DNA of 17,852 nucleotides from JBEKZQ01 sp049509675. Its GTDB lineage: Bacteria; Planctomycetota; Planctomycetia; Pirellulales; Thermoguttaceae. Where the stretch lies: assembly GCA_049509675.1 (NCBI GenBank), contig JBEKZQ010000061.1, forward strand, positions 1-17,852, written 5' to 3'. Shown in pieces: positions 16,223 through 17,852 of this stretch. A program made the translations under genes and the position numbers. Position 1 is the stretch's first letter; each line of letters opens with the position of its first letter. The notes under the pieces were generated by a model, which saw only the letters and a list, made by a program, of their open reading frames with translations, was not told the DNA's origin and ran no database searches.

Positions 16223-16228
16223 GGGGAG
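16223..16228 (+). promoter_or_regulatory. Shine-Dalgarno site favouring the ATG at 16237
   Basis: GGGGAG lies 8 bases before ATG 16237, an ideal spacing. The alternative upstream GTG at 16096 has no comparable site. The hydrolase fold begins right after the ATG (MTVELHMLPVPAGDCSLI). Confidence 0.6.
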
Positions 16229-16236
16229 AAAATGGC

Positions 16237-17589
16237 ATGACCGTTGAACTGCACATGTTGCCCGTCCCGGCCGGTGACTGCTCGCTGATTGTCGACCGCT
16301 CGACTGGGAAACCGTACACGGTACTGATCGACGCTGGGCTGGCAACGAACGAGGTTGTCGCATATTTGCAGCGCATCGGTGTCTACCACTTGGATCTTGT
16401 GATTCTTTCTCACCCGGACCTCGACCACTTGCAGGGATTGCTTCAACTCGTCGAAAACTCCCTGATCTCTATCAGCCGGCTTTGGTGCTTCGATCTGGCC
16501 TTCCTTCGGGAGTTCGTGACAACAGGCAAGATTCCGCCGCCGTCCGCGAGCACTCATAAGGTTTCCTACTGGCTTCTTCTCCGCACGCTTGCCGGCCAAG
16601 ACAGGATTCTCAAAACTGCCCTCGCTCGCGGTTGCGACGCATATCAAGTCTCCGAAGGGTATGCCATGAACCTCGGCAACCTCCATATCGAGGTGCTCTA
16701 CCCTTGGGACGGATTCTATGATGCCCTGAGAAATCCTGCCCAAATCAAGAAACTTCTTGCCAAGAAGTGGCCGCCCGATTGGATGCCGCCAGCGTGGGCA
16801 AGAGGACGTGATCAGTGTGAGGCAAGCCCCAATGCGCAAAGAGTGAGGAGATCGGAAGAGGAAGGGTTGTTGGACAGGCTCCTGGAACGAGTGGAATTGT
16901 CAGAGCGGGAAATGGAGACACGACCTTTGGCTGGCCTTGAAGGGCAGGAAAACGGCCCCCATGATCTGGAACTCTCGGAAGACCAGATGGCGAAAGATGA
17001 GTTTCCCATCTCCATGCTGGGAACGCTCTACAACAATCTGAGCGTTGTCGTGAAAGTGGAGGTCTTGGGCGGCATTAGCCCGCCGACAATGCTTTTCCCT
17101 GGGGACCTTACAGACTGGACCTATCTTTTCGCTCGACATTTCAATGACTTGTCTGCTCATATATTCAAGTACCCACATCACGGGAGCGTCGGCCCGGGGA
17201 TCAGGCGAAAGTTCATTGAACAACACTGGTTCCGTTCGCACCGTTTCTGCCCGTGTGGTCCTTGGTGCCATCCCGAGTGCTGTGATTATCACCACGAGTT
17301 ATGGCTCCAGGTCGAGGAAGGTGTCCTTCACTCCAAGAACATGGCCGGCATCTTCACGCAGTTTATACGCCCGAAGCACACCCTGATGTTTCCATATCCG
17401 AGACATGGGCTGCCACGTCCCGAGCTATTCCAAGCAAATCTTGGCGTGATACACGCCAACCGCAAGGACCTCACCCCTGATAGGCTAAGAAGGCAAGACA
17501 ATTTGCCCGCCGCTCACGTGCTCCAGATTGGTGCTGAGTCCCATCAGATTCAGGTGGCTTCCGAGCGGGATGATGACCGAGCGAGTTGA
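16237..17589 (+). CDS. ComEC-like metallo-beta-lactamase-fold hydrolase, stand-alone
   Basis: This 450-residue protein has the metallo-beta-lactamase fold seen at the C terminus of ComEC/Rec2. MLPVPAGDCSLI leads into LIDAG (30-34), then HPDLDH (59-64) supplies metal ligands. NNLSVVVKV and LFPGDLTD follow with Asp290, then KYPHHGS (311-317). No membrane segments are present, so it is a soluble enzyme, probably a nuclease or phosphodiesterase. A charged insert lies at about 190-250. Just after HHGS comes an unusual cluster of five Cys and three His between 338 and 353 (CPCGPWCHPECCDYHH). The frame is open back to GTG 16096 and beyond, so an N-terminal extension of 47 residues or more is possible. 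Base composition is lower than in the rest of the window (33/60 GC at 16561-16620 against 43/60 at 15181-15240), suggesting acquisition by transfer. Confidence 0.82.
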   Translation: MTVELHMLPVPAGDCSLIVDRSTGKPYTVLIDAGLATNEVVAYLQRIGVYHLDLVILSHPDLDHLQGLLQLVENSLISISRLWCFDLAFLREFVTTGKIPPPSASTHKVSYWLLLRTLAGQDRILKTALARGCDAYQVSEGYAMNLGNLHIEVLYPWDGFYDALRNPAQIKKLLAKKWPPDWMPPAWARGRDQCEASPNAQRVRRSEEEGLLDRLLERVELSEREMETRPLAGLEGQENGPHDLELSEDQMAKDEFPISMLGTLYNNLSVVVKVEVLGGISPPTMLFPGDLTDWTYLFARHFNDLSAHIFKYPHHGSVGPGIRRKFIEQHWFRSHRFCPCGPWCHPECCDYHHELWLQVEEGVLHSKNMAGIFTQFIRPKHTLMFPYPRHGLPRPELFQANLGVIHANRKDLTPDRLRRQDNLPAAHVLQIGAESHQIQVASERDDDRAS

Positions 17590-17613
17590 TTCTCGCCCGA
17601 TAGAGGAGTTAAT

Positions 17614-17745
17614 ATGCAAGCAAGCAACATCATCCTCCCCAAGGAACAAACGCCTGACGGCCGCACGGCGCTGGTCGATCCGTCATTGCTGATTCCCATC
17701 TTCAAATGGATGGACACCGGGAAAGGCAAAAGGGGTCAGAACTGA
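17614..17745 (+). pseudogene. Short open frame, probable 5' stump of a lost downstream gene
   Basis: A 43-residue frame begins MQASNIILPKEQTPDGRTAL. It starts 24 bp after the metallo-hydrolase stop, with GAGGAG (17603-17608) 5 bases before the ATG, a strong and well-placed ribosome site. The first 38 or so residues look like natural protein. The frame then enters the dispersed repeat AAAAGGGGTCAGAACTGA, which supplies its stop. The simplest reading is the start of a second operon gene whose remainder was removed or displaced by the repeat. The product is not recognised. It could instead be a genuine small protein. Confidence 0.5.
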
Positions 17746-17758
17746 ATGGCACTGCGCC
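17728..17758. repeat. Dispersed repeat AAAAGGGGTCAGAACTGAATGGCAC
   Basis: AAAAGGGGTCAGAACTGA followed by ATGGCACTGCGCC. From memory, phrases of this kind recur at ends of REP-type or transposon-derived repeats in planctomycete genomes; this cannot be checked here. The remaining bases to 17852 stay open from ATG 17746 (MALRLDLIGL...) to the window edge but show no recognisable protein. Confidence 0.45.
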
Positions 17759-17852
17759 TTGATTTGATTGGACTTACGACGACGAAGTTCAGCAGGCAAG
17801 TGAGCGCGGCGGCGCAGACGTTGAGCGGCGAAGGCAGCGCGGAGAGTTGTGC

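Overview
The window looks like chromosomal DNA of a GC-rich planctomycete, probably of the Pirellulales type. This is inferred from family content: a membrane-anchored Hanks-type kinase with the planctomycete N-terminal extension and a DLG motif, large Tat-exported Gfo/Idh/MocA oxidoreductases, a DoxX protein with a long soluble insert, a HEAT-repeat protein, and many short palindromic repeats in almost every intergenic gap. No rRNA, tRNA, CRISPR array or intact transposase was seen.

Layout. Everything from 1 to about 11.9 kb that looks coding is on the minus strand. In transcription order it holds: a membrane-anchored kinase-fold protein with a degenerate catalytic loop (8960-11902), a secreted HEAT-repeat protein (7853-8923), a DoxX-type membrane protein (6663-7655, apparently starting at CTG), two tandem paralogous Gfo/Idh/MocA oxidoreductases (4738-6480 and 2920-4719), a xylose-isomerase-like TIM-barrel protein (1900-2772), and the N-terminal half of an MMPL/RND exporter cut by the window edge (1-1392). 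The DoxX, two oxidoreductase and TIM-barrel genes form a plausible sugar or polyol catabolic unit. The kinase and HEAT genes form a second unit.

From about 12.5 kb the genes are on the plus strand. First come two response regulators. One is a 528-residue protein (12510-14096) that joins a receiver domain, a glycine-cleavage H-protein-like lipoyl fold with its candidate lysine retained, a degenerate second receiver and an unrecognised C-terminal domain. The other is a sigma-54-dependent NtrC-family activator (14238-15572). A 142-bp palindromic element with perfect 15-bp ends sits between them and supplies the stop codon of the first gene. No histidine kinase is in view.

The last 2.2 kb is visibly poorer in GC and looks acquired. 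It holds a possible truncated pilin-like small protein (15688-15942), a stand-alone ComEC-like metallo-beta-lactamase-fold hydrolase with an unusual Cys/His cluster (16237-17589), and a short reading frame 24 bp further on with a strong ribosome site (17614-17745). The short frame runs into a dispersed repeat and looks like the stump of a lost partner gene.

The most interesting items are the receiver/H-protein-like/receiver fusion paired with a sigma-54 activator, the predicted pseudokinase with its highly charged helix, and the metallo-hydrolase with its broken-off neighbour.
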